From the NCBI GenBank assembly GCA_016712525.1, contig JADJQX010000007.1, forward strand, positions 1,178,001 through 1,242,000: a DNA stretch of 64,000 nt. The letters are read 5' to 3'. Shown piece after piece: positions 54,953-62,501 of the stretch. Each line of letters opens with the position of its first letter. Position 1 is the first letter of the stretch. This DNA comes from Myxococcales bacterium (lineage in GTDB: Bacteria; Myxococcota_A; Polyangia; Polyangiales; Polyangiaceae). A program made the position numbers and the translations under genes. Below the pieces are notes generated by a model. That model saw only the letters and a program-made list of their open reading frames with translations. It was not told the DNA's origin and did not search any database.

Positions 54953-55675
54953 TCAGCCGATGCCGCCCGCCGCGCGATCGACGAGCCAGGTGAGGCTGCC
55001 CTTGAACGTGCGCGTGATCCGCGCCGGGCACTCGCTCACGTCACCACCGAGGGCCCAAGCCTTCTCCAGCGGGCCGTTTTTGCTCTTTCCGAACGCGAGC
55101 ACGTACGAGCTCCGCGCTTCGGCCAGCACCGCGCGCCCGAGGGTGAGCCTCGCCTCGCGGGTCTCGGTCGCCGGCACGGCCAACACGAGGCTCGTCGTGT
55201 CGGCGACCGCCGCATCTCCCGGGAAGAGCGAGGCCGTGTGGCCGTCGTCTCCCACGCCGAGCACGACGAGATCGAGCACCGGGGGCGCGCCCCCGAGCTC
55301 CCCGACGAGCGTCTCCGCGTAGGCCTTGGCAGCCGCGTCGAGATCGGCGGCGCCGCCGTCCATCGGAAAAACCCCTGCAAAAGCGAGCTCACCGAAGGCC
55401 TCGCGGACGGCGCGCGCGTTCGACCGTTCGTGCGTCGCCGGGACGGCGCGATCGTCGACCCAGAAGAGCCGCACCTTGTCCCACGGGAGCTCGTAGCCCG
55501 CGAGCGCACGGTACGCCGGGAGCGGCGTGGACCCGCCGCTCACGGCCATCGACGCCGAGCCACGCGCCTCGATCGCGCGCACGAGCACCTGCGCGAAGAG
55601 CTTGGCGGCCTCGGCGGCCCCGCTCTCCGCGTCACGGACGGCCAAGAGCTTCCCCGGAACGACTTGAGTGGTCAC
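54953..55675 (-). CDS. pgl: 6-phosphogluconolactonase
   Basis: 240 residues, the usual length. It hydrolyses 6-phosphogluconolactone in the oxidative pentose phosphate pathway. The motifs MAVSGGSTPLPAYRAL, FWVDDRAVPATHERSN and LGVGDDGHTASLFPGD are intact. The start GTG at 55675 is chosen because it gives a family N-terminus (VVPGKLLAVRDAES); a TTG at 55711 is open. tkt lies on the same strand 100 bp upstream, so both pentose-phosphate genes may share a transcript. Confidence 0.93.
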   Translation of the reverse strand: MTTQVVPGKLLAVRDAESGAAEAAKLFAQVLVRAIEARGSASMAVSGGSTPLPAYRALAGYELPWDKVRLFWVDDRAVPATHERSNARAVREAFGELAFAGVFPMDGGAADLDAAAKAYAETLVGELGGAPPVLDLVVLGVGDDGHTASLFPGDAAVADTTSLVLAVPATETREARLTLGRAVLAEARSSYVLAFGKSKNGPLEKAWALGGDVSECPARITRTFKGSLTWLVDRAAGGIG

Positions 55676-55775
55676 GAGCGCGAGCCTAAGGGCACACCCG
55701 CGCTTGTGCAATCGCCGACGCGATCCGGCGCTGCGAGGCGGGGGGGCGATGCTTGCGACCGCCCCCTCGGCCCCT

Positions 55776-57779
55776 TCAGCGCGAGGCCAAGTACGTCTTC
55801 ACCTTCGCGACCACGTGCGGCACGGTGAGGCCGAACTTGTCGGCGAGGACCTTGTCGGGCGCGCTCGCGCCGTACGACTCGATGCCGATCGCGAGCCCGT
55901 CGCGGCCGACGATCGCCTTCCACGGCTCGGCCCGGCCGGCCTCGATCGAGACGGTGGGCACGCCGGCCGGAAGCACCGCGTCCTGGTAGGCCTTGGGCTC
56001 GGCGGCGAAGGCCTCGAGGCACGGCGCCGACACGACGCGCACCTTTCGGCCGGCCTCGCGGAGCTCTTTGGCCGCGCCGACCGCGAGCCCGACCTCGCTG
56101 CCCGTCGCCACGAAGACGAGATCCGGAGCGCCGCCCTCGGCCTCTTCGAGCACGTAGGCGCCCTTGAGGATCGTCTTCGGATCGAAGCCCGCCGGACGCG
56201 CCAGTGTCGGGACCTTCTGGCGCGTGAGCGAGAACGCGGTGGGGGCGTCCTTGCGGCCGAGCGCCAGGGCCCAGGCCGCGGCGGTCTCCATCGCGTCGGC
56301 CGGACGAACGACGTAGAGGTTCGGGATCATGCGGAGAGACCACACGTGCTCGACCGGCTGGTGGGTCGGTCCGTCCTCGCCGAGGAAGATCGAGTCGTGC
56401 GTGAAAATCCACACGACCTGGAGCTTTCCGAGGGCAGAAAGCCGAATACTTCCGCGCATATAGTCACTAAAGACGAGGAACGTTGCACCGTAGGGCAGGA
56501 AGCCCCCCGCGAGCGCCATCGCGTTCACGATGCCGCCCATGCCGTGCTCTCGAATGCCGAAGTGGAGGTTCCGGCCCGCGAACTCGCCGCGCCCGACCGA
56601 GCCCGCGCCCTTGATGAGGGTCTTCGTCGACGGGGCGAGATCGGCCGAGCCACCGACGAGGCTCGGGACGAGCTCGGCGACCTTCTGCTGGATCGTGTTC
56701 GAGAGGCCGCGGGTCGCGTCGTCCTTCGTGGGGAGCGCCGCGAGGAGCTTCTCGTACACGTCGGCCGGGACGGCGCGGGCCTCGAGGGCGTCGAGCGCCG
56801 CGGCCTTCTCGGGGTTCGAGGCGCGCCACGCGGCGTAGGTCTTCTCCCACGCGGCCCGCTCCTCGGCGAGCTCGGCGAGGCGCCCACGGAAGAGCGCGGA
56901 CACCTCTTCGGGGACGAAGAACGTCTTGTCGGGGTCGAAGCCCATCCCCTTCTTCACGAGGGCGATCTCTTCGGCGCCGAGCGGGGCGCCGTGCGCCTCG
57001 GACGTGTCGTGGGCGTTCGGCGCGCCGTTCGCGATGTGGGTGCGCGCGACGATGAACGACGGGCGCCCCTTCTCGGCCTTGGCCGCGTCGAGGGCCTTCG
57101 ACACGGCGGCGCGATCGTGGCCGTCGACGTGCTGGACGAAGAACCCGTACGACTCGTAGCGCTTGCCCACGTCCTCCGTGAACGCGAGGCTCGTGTCGCC
57201 CTCGATCGTGATGCGGTTGTCGTCGTAGACGAGCACGAGGTTGTCGAGCCCGAGGTGCCCCGCGATGCTCGACGCCTCGGCCGCAACGCCCTCCATCACG
57301 TCGCCGTCCGAGCAGACCACGAAGGTGCGCTGCGCGGCGAAGGGCTCGCCGAAGCGCGCCGCCTTCATTTTGCTGGCGAGCGCGAAGCCCACGCCGTTCG
57401 CGATGCCCTGACCGAGGGGGCCGGTCGTGGTCTCGACGCCGGGCGTGTGGTGAATGTGCTCGGGGTGCCCGGGGGTCTTCGAGCCCCACTGGCGGAACGC
57501 CTTGAGATCGTCGAGCGAGAGGTCGTACCCGGTCAAATGCAGGATCGAGTAGAGCAGCATCGACGCGTGCCCGCACGAGAGCACGAACCTGTCCCGGCCG
57601 AGCCACGTGGGGTCCTTGGGGTCGTGGCGCAGGTGCTTCGCGAAGATCTCGAAGGTGATGTCGGCGAGCCCCATGGGCGTCCCGGGGTGGCCGCTCTGGG
57701 CCTTCTCGACTCCGTCGATGGAGAGCGTCTTGATGGTGTCGACGGCGAGCTTCTCGGCTTTCGGATCAAACGGCTTCAT
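55776..57779 (-). CDS. tkt: Transketolase
   Basis: 667-residue TPP- and metal-dependent enzyme that moves two-carbon units between sugar phosphates. The TPP motif is GDVMEGVAAEASS with DDNRITIEG. Other conserved blocks include SGHPGTPMGLAD, TGPLGQGIANGVG, IREHGMGGIVNAMAL, FLGEDGPTHQPVEH and RPADAMETAAAW. ATG 57779 has AAGGAG 6 nt upstream. Close to pgl on the same strand. The frame is open 28 codons further upstream, but those residues are Pro-rich and non-family. Confidence 0.96.
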   Translation of the reverse strand: MKPFDPKAEKLAVDTIKTLSIDGVEKAQSGHPGTPMGLADITFEIFAKHLRHDPKDPTWLGRDRFVLSCGHASMLLYSILHLTGYDLSLDDLKAFRQWGSKTPGHPEHIHHTPGVETTTGPLGQGIANGVGFALASKMKAARFGEPFAAQRTFVVCSDGDVMEGVAAEASSIAGHLGLDNLVLVYDDNRITIEGDTSLAFTEDVGKRYESYGFFVQHVDGHDRAAVSKALDAAKAEKGRPSFIVARTHIANGAPNAHDTSEAHGAPLGAEEIALVKKGMGFDPDKTFFVPEEVSALFRGRLAELAEERAAWEKTYAAWRASNPEKAAALDALEARAVPADVYEKLLAALPTKDDATRGLSNTIQQKVAELVPSLVGGSADLAPSTKTLIKGAGSVGRGEFAGRNLHFGIREHGMGGIVNAMALAGGFLPYGATFLVFSDYMRGSIRLSALGKLQVVWIFTHDSIFLGEDGPTHQPVEHVWSLRMIPNLYVVRPADAMETAAAWALALGRKDAPTAFSLTRQKVPTLARPAGFDPKTILKGAYVLEEAEGGAPDLVFVATGSEVGLAVGAAKELREAGRKVRVVSAPCLEAFAAEPKAYQDAVLPAGVPTVSIEAGRAEPWKAIVGRDGLAIGIESYGASAPDKVLADKFGLTVPHVVAKVKTYLASR

Positions 57780-57905
57780 CGGCGCTCCTTGGGGCATCGG
57801 CGGGGGCCCTCGGGGGGCCGGCGGGCGTACTTTCGTTTGGCTCGGCCCGCGACGCAAGGGCATCCGCCGACGGCTCCGTCGAAGTCGCGCGCGACGACCT
57901 CCGGA

Positions 57906-58397
57906 TCAGCCCTTCGGACCTCCGTGGGCGCCTTCTGCGCTCGTCGCGGCCGGGGGGCTCTGGGCGGGCTTCGTGTCGAACGACAGCACGACGATCGCGA
58001 GCACGCCGAGGCCGACGCCCACCGCGCGCCGAAGCGTGAACGACTCCCCGAAGAGCAGAGGGGCGAGCGCGGCCGAGAGCGTCACGCCGCCGCCGAGCAC
58101 GATCGTGCCCGTCGTGGCGACCGGGCCGCCCTTCCGGAGCGCGTAGAAGAGCAAGATGCTGACGGCCGAGATGCAGAGCCCGCTCGCGACCGAGAAGGCG
58201 ATCCCGGGCTTCGTCGTGGGCGCGCCCTCGGCCTTCGGCAGGAGCGCGTGGGCCACGAGGATCCCGAGCGCCGCCGTGGCCTCGAGCACGAACGCCCCGA
58301 GCGAATCCCCGATTTTCCCCGAAGCGGCGCGCAAGAGCGTGTAGTGTGCACCTACAAAAACCGCGCCCGCGAGAGCGGCGACGAGCCAAGCTTGCAT
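57906..58397 (-). CDS. Half-size EamA/DMT family membrane protein
   Basis: 163 residues with about five predicted membrane helices (LVAALAGAVFVGAHYTLLRA, LGAFVLEATAALGILVAHAL, GIAFSVASGLCISAVSILLF, GTIVLGGGVTLSAALAPLLF, AVGVGLGVLAIVVLSF). It corresponds to one EamA repeat plus flanking helices, like EmrE-type or half-DMT proteins that work as dimers. The substrate is unknown. It lies 126 bp upstream of tkt on the same strand. The 78-bp gap to the divergent lipoprotein gene holds both promoters. Confidence 0.8.
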   Translation of the reverse strand: MQAWLVAALAGAVFVGAHYTLLRAASGKIGDSLGAFVLEATAALGILVAHALLPKAEGAPTTKPGIAFSVASGLCISAVSILLFYALRKGGPVATTGTIVLGGGVTLSAALAPLLFGESFTLRRAVGVGLGVLAIVVLSFDTKPAQSPPAATSAEGAHGGPKG

Positions 58398-58474
58398 GCG
58401 GCGAGCCTACCTGGATCGTCCCCCGCACGCGTTGCCCGTGGCGCGTGACCCGCTTTCACGGCATAGGAAGGGCC

Positions 58475-59449
58475 ATGCGCGCGCCCCTCCGACCTGGCTT
58501 CCTCGCCACCCTCGCGACGTCTGCCCTCCTTTCGTGCACCGCAGCCGTGTCGCCGGAGGAGGCGACGAGCGAGGACGACGCCACGTCGTGGAAGGCACCG
58601 GCCGAGTCGAGCTGCGAGGCTCAGGGCATGCGCGACGTGGCCAACACGGCGAGCGTGAAGGAGCTCGACGAGGCCGCGAAGATCGACCGCCGCGCCGCCG
58701 AGAACCTGGTCGCGGGGCGGCCCTACGCGACGCTCAAGTCCATCGACGACGTCCCCCTCGTCGGTCCGAAGACGCTCTCGGCGCTCTTGGCCTACGCGAA
58801 AGAAACCTCGCGGGTCGCGCGCGCGTGTGGGCCCAGGCAGGCGCTCGGCGTCGTGTCCGACATCGACAAAACGGTCGCGCCAGAGGCGAAACCGGACCTC
58901 TCGAAGGCGCCCTATCCTGGCGTAAAGACTCTCTATTCTCTCCTCGACACGCTCGGCGGCGACCCCCCGAACGACGTCGTCTACGTGACGGCGCGCAAGC
59001 CCGAGCGGGTGACCGAGATCCCCGCCTACTTCACGCGGCACGGCGTGCCCACCGGCACCATCGAGACGGGCCTCGGGGGCATGCCGTGGGTGGCCGAGCC
59101 CGAGAAGGTCCGCGACATCGAGGCCGTGCTCGCGCGCACGGGAGACAAAAAGTTCGTCTTCTTCGGGGACACGTCCCAACGCGATCCCGAGGTCTACCGC
59201 ACGATCGCGAGCCGCCACCCGGCGCGCGTCGCCGCGATCCTCATGCACAAGGTCACGGCCGAGGTCCCGCCCGCCCGCGTGGAGGGCCAGAAGCTCCACA
59301 CCTCGTACGCCGAGGCCGCGTCGTTCCTCCTCGGGCTCGGGCTCCTCTCCAGGGACGAGGCGAAGAGCGTCATGCTCGCGGCGAAGGAGGAGGGCCTCGC
59401 GCTCGACGACGCGCGCATGGCATCGCTCCTCGACGCTCCCCTCCGCTGA
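58475..59449 (+). CDS. HhH-App1 (DUF2183) lipoprotein
   Basis: 324 residues from an ATG with AGGAAGG upstream. The lipobox is LLSC (C21). Residues 55-110 resemble a ComEA-like helix-hairpin-helix (VANTASVKELDEAAKIDRRA, DDVPLVGPKTLSALL). Residues 122-300 match App1/DUF2183 phosphatase, a HAD-type fold: motif D129-I-D131-K-T133, VYVTARK, and FFGDTSQRDPEVY. App1 in yeast is a phosphatidate phosphatase; the bacterial substrate is unknown. HhH modules usually bind DNA, so this pairing in a surface or periplasmic lipoprotein is odd. Confidence 0.82.
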   Translation: MRAPLRPGFLATLATSALLSCTAAVSPEEATSEDDATSWKAPAESSCEAQGMRDVANTASVKELDEAAKIDRRAAENLVAGRPYATLKSIDDVPLVGPKTLSALLAYAKETSRVARACGPRQALGVVSDIDKTVAPEAKPDLSKAPYPGVKTLYSLLDTLGGDPPNDVVYVTARKPERVTEIPAYFTRHGVPTGTIETGLGGMPWVAEPEKVRDIEAVLARTGDKKFVFFGDTSQRDPEVYRTIASRHPARVAAILMHKVTAEVPPARVEGQKLHTSYAEAASFLLGLGLLSRDEAKSVMLAAKEEGLALDDARMASLLDAPLR

Positions 59450-59466
59450 CCGCGCCACGCGCTTCG

Positions 59467-60606
59467 TCAGTGCTTCGAGCCGGACTCGCGCACGGCGGCG
59501 TTGTGCTCGTCGAGCGTCTCCGAGAAGGCGTGCCGCCCTCCCCCTCGCGCGACGAAATAGAAGTAGCGGGTGCTCGCCGGCTGGAACGCGGCGGCGAGGC
59601 TCTTCACGCCGGGGTTCCCGATGGGCCCTGGCGGCAGGCCCTCGTGCGTGTATGTACTGTACACATTCTCGGGGGCGAAGTTGATGTCGTGGGTGATCTT
59701 CCCCGCGTAGCTCGCGCACGCCGGGATCTGGGCCCGCATCACGAGGCAGCCGTACCCGGCCGTCGGGTCGCACTGGAGGACCTTCCGCTTGAACGACGGC
59801 TCGCGGAGGCGATTCACGAACACGCTCGCCACGATCGGGCGTTCTTCGTCGACCGCGGCCTCCTTCTCGACCATGCTCGCGAGGGTGACGAAGTGCCGCG
59901 TGGTCCAGCCGAGCTGCGCGGCGAGCTGGGCGCGCGACGCGGCGTGCGCCACCTCGAGCCCCGCGAGGCGCTTGTCCATCTCGTTCTTCATGCGACGGAC
60001 GATGTCGGCCGGGTCGGAGTCGGCCACGAAGTCGTACGTCGCCGGGAAGAGGTACCCCTCGGCCGAGCCCTCGAGCCCGAGCTCGGCGAGGAGCTCCGGG
60101 CGGGTGGTCTCCTCGAGGAACGCGGCCTGCGTGCACACGTGTTTCTCTTCGAGCCGGCGGGCCATGTCGAAGCGCGTGAACCCCTCGGGGAAGGTCACCT
60201 TGGCGCGCTCGGCCATGCCGAACCGCTGGAGACGCCTCAGGATTTCGCCGGGGCCGGCGTCGTCCGTGAGCAGGTGTTTGCCGAGGGCGATGCCCTTCGT
60301 GCCGCCTTGGGTCGTCGCGTAGAGGGCGAAGAGCCTCGGGCTCGCGACGACGCCCGCGGACGCGAGCCTGTCGGCGAGCGCCCACGCGCCTTCGCCCGCG
60401 GTGACCTCGACGACGACGGCCTTGCCGGCGCCGGGCCCCTTCCCGGACGGGTACACGAGCAGAATGCCGCTCGAGGCCAAGGCGAAGAGCGCCCCGACGA
60501 CGACCAGCACGACCCGGAGCGCCCGCCCGACGCCCCCCTCGGCTCTCGAGGCGGACTTCGACCCGCTGCGATGTCGCTTCTTTCGGCGCCCCTCTCCCGT
60601 GCTCAT
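59467..60606 (-). CDS. mltG: Endolytic murein transglycosylase MltG
   Basis: 379 residues. A basic N-terminus leads into a single transmembrane helix (about 30-52), followed by a LysM-like region (VEVTAGEGAWALADRLASAG) and the YceG catalytic domain. The catalytic Glu is E247 in ASMVEKEAA, with PATYDF and NVYSTYTHEGLPPGPIGNPG. It cuts nascent glycan strands and can set chain length. ATG 60606 overlaps the ruvX stop by ATGA, the ruvX-mltG arrangement of many bacteria. Confidence 0.95.
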   Translation of the reverse strand: MSTGEGRRKKRHRSGSKSASRAEGGVGRALRVVLVVVGALFALASSGILLVYPSGKGPGAGKAVVVEVTAGEGAWALADRLASAGVVASPRLFALYATTQGGTKGIALGKHLLTDDAGPGEILRRLQRFGMAERAKVTFPEGFTRFDMARRLEEKHVCTQAAFLEETTRPELLAELGLEGSAEGYLFPATYDFVADSDPADIVRRMKNEMDKRLAGLEVAHAASRAQLAAQLGWTTRHFVTLASMVEKEAAVDEERPIVASVFVNRLREPSFKRKVLQCDPTAGYGCLVMRAQIPACASYAGKITHDINFAPENVYSTYTHEGLPPGPIGNPGVKSLAAAFQPASTRYFYFVARGGGRHAFSETLDEHNAAVRESGSKH

Positions 60607-61100
60607 GACCCTCCCTCGCGGTCGAGCCAGGCCTGAAGGATGGTCACGGCCGAGGCCTCGTCGATCCGCGCCTTCGCTTTCTTTCCGAAGACCTCGCTCG
60701 CCGCGAGCGCGCGCTGAGCCTCGACGGTGGTCAGCCTCTCGTCCCAAAGCTCGACGTCGACCCCGCACGTGTCGGCGATCTCCTGCGCGAGGAGGCGCGC
60801 CCGGCGGGCGGCGTCCCCCTCGCCGCCCTTCATGTCGAGCGGGAGCCCACACACGATGTGCGTGACCCCTTCGTCCTCGACGAACGCGCGGAGGCTCGCG
60901 AGAAACTCGGGGCGCGGCTTCGCGAGGATGACTCCGCGCGGGTGGGCATACATGCCGAGCTCGTCGGCGAGGGCTATCCCCACACGCACGCCGCCCAAGT
61001 CGAGGGCGCACGCGCGGATCGGCTTGCGCTTCTTCTTCGGTCTCTCGCGCGGCCCGGCCGGGGCGCCCGAGCCCGCGTCCGCGGGACGCTCCCTCTTCAC
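60603..61100 (-). CDS. ruvX: Holliday junction resolvase-like RuvX (YqgF family)
   Basis: 165 residues from a GTG. RNase H-like fold: D34 in ALDLGGVRVGIALAD, GLPLDMKGGEG, the strand DVELWDERLTTVEA, and a C-terminal DEASAVTILQAWLD. The family is implicated in processing of 16S rRNA and also proposed as a Holliday junction resolvase. The N-terminus has an extra 28 basic, Pro-rich residues (ERPKKKRKP), which could be linker or could mean a later start. Coupled to mltG by an ATGA overlap, divergent from hisS. Confidence 0.9.
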   Translation of the reverse strand: MKRERPADAGSGAPAGPRERPKKKRKPIRACALDLGGVRVGIALADELGMYAHPRGVILAKPRPEFLASLRAFVEDEGVTHIVCGLPLDMKGGEGDAARRARLLAQEIADTCGVDVELWDERLTTVEAQRALAASEVFGKKAKARIDEASAVTILQAWLDREGGS

Positions 61101-61207
61101 GGCGCTCGGGCTTAGCAGAGAGGCACGCGGGGGGAAAGGCCGTCGCCCCGGCAGGGCGCGGGCCGAAACGCTTGACCCCAAAGAGCCGAGCGGGCAAAAG
61201 TCCGCCC

Positions 61208-61221
61208 GCGGCCGCGGCCGC
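61208..61221. repeat. 14-bp perfect palindrome at the hisS ribosome-binding region
   Basis: GCGGCCGCGGCCGC at 61208-61221, self-complementary, ends 8 nt before the hisS ATG. No Shine-Dalgarno sequence is visible. In RNA it could fold over the initiation region, or it may be chance in GC-rich DNA. Confidence 0.6.
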
Positions 61222-61229
61222 TCGCGACC

Positions 61230-62501
61230 ATGGCTTCTTCCTTCCGCGCCGTCAAAGGCATGAACGACGTGCTCCCGGGCGAGATCGCTCGGTGGCACCG
61301 CCTCGAAGCGCTCTTCCGGCGCGCCATGGCCCTCACCGGCTACCGCGAGGTGCGCACCCCCTTCGTCGAGGACAAGGGCCTCTTCGTGCGCACGATCGGC
61401 GAAGTGACCGACGTGGTCGAGAAGGAGATGTACGCCTTCTCTCGCCACCACGACGAGCTCGCCCTCCGCCCCGAGGGCACCGCAGGCGCCGTGCGAGCGT
61501 ACGTCGAGCACAAGGTGCAAAACCGCGAGCCCGTCTCGCGCTGGTACTACCTCGGCCCCATGTTCCGCGCCGAGAGGCCCCAAGCCGGCCGGTACCGCCA
61601 GTTCTGGCAATACGGCGCCGAGTGCTTCGGAGACGCCGGCCCGGGGACCGACGCGGAGATGATCGCCGAGCTCGCTGCGTTCCTGCGCGAAGCCGGGGTC
61701 ACCTCGCCGCGCGTGCTCGTCAACTCGATCGGAGGCAAAGGCACGCGCGTCGCCTACGCCGAGGCCATCCGGGCCTACCTCGACCCGAAGCGGGCGACGC
61801 TCTCCGAAGAGTCGCAGAAGCGCCTCGAGAAGAACCCGCTCCGCATCCTCGACTCGAAGGCCCCCGAGGACCACACCGCCCTCGAAGGCGCCCCCCGCCT
61901 GGAGGACGTGCTCGACGACGCTGACAAGGCCCATTTCTCCAATCTTCTCGAGCACTTGACCGCGCTCGACGTCCCCTTCGAGGTCGACCCGAAGCTCGTC
62001 CGAGGGCTCGACTACTACACGCGCACCCTCTTCGAGATCAAAGGCGCAAAAGAGAAGCTCGGCGCGGGTGACACGCTCATCGGCGGAGGCCGCTACGACG
62101 GCATGGTCGAGGAGCTCGGGGGCCCGAGCGTGCCTGCCATCGGCTTCGCCGGCGGGCTCGAGCGCCTGCTCATCGCCACGGACGATTCCCCCGTCGAGCC
62201 TCATGTCACGTGCTTCGTCGCTCCACTCGGCACGGGCACGACGTCCGCCGCCCTGTCGCTCGCGCGCGAGCTCCGCGCCGCCGGCATCGCGACCGAGGTC
62301 GACACACGCGGAGCGACGCTGAAGGCCATGCTCCGCCGCGCGAGCGGCCTCGCCGCGCCCTACGCCCTCTTGCTCGGCGAGTCCGAGCTCGCCGACGGCG
62401 TCGTCGAGGTGAAGGACCTCGCCGCGCACACCCAAGAGAAGGTCCCTCGGGGCGCGCTCGTCGCCCACCTCTCCGCGCGGCTCGCGGGGGCGACGTCGTG
62501 A
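61230..62501 (+). CDS. hisS: Histidyl-tRNA synthetase
   Basis: 423 residues, class II synthetase that charges tRNA(His). Motif 1 and 2 regions are seen: EVRTPFVED, MFRAERPQAGRYRQFWQYG. The histidine-specific HisA loop LVRGLDYYTRT and GGGRYDGMVEELGG follow, then a C-terminal anticodon-binding domain (PHVTCFVAPLG to the end). Length is typical. It starts at ATG 61230 with a palindrome in place of a ribosome site. The next gene starts within its stop codon (GTGA). Confidence 0.97.
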   Translation: MASSFRAVKGMNDVLPGEIARWHRLEALFRRAMALTGYREVRTPFVEDKGLFVRTIGEVTDVVEKEMYAFSRHHDELALRPEGTAGAVRAYVEHKVQNREPVSRWYYLGPMFRAERPQAGRYRQFWQYGAECFGDAGPGTDAEMIAELAAFLREAGVTSPRVLVNSIGGKGTRVAYAEAIRAYLDPKRATLSEESQKRLEKNPLRILDSKAPEDHTALEGAPRLEDVLDDADKAHFSNLLEHLTALDVPFEVDPKLVRGLDYYTRTLFEIKGAKEKLGAGDTLIGGGRYDGMVEELGGPSVPAIGFAGGLERLLIATDDSPVEPHVTCFVAPLGTGTTSAALSLARELRAAGIATEVDTRGATLKAMLRRASGLAAPYALLLGESELADGVVEVKDLAAHTQEKVPRGALVAHLSARLAGATS

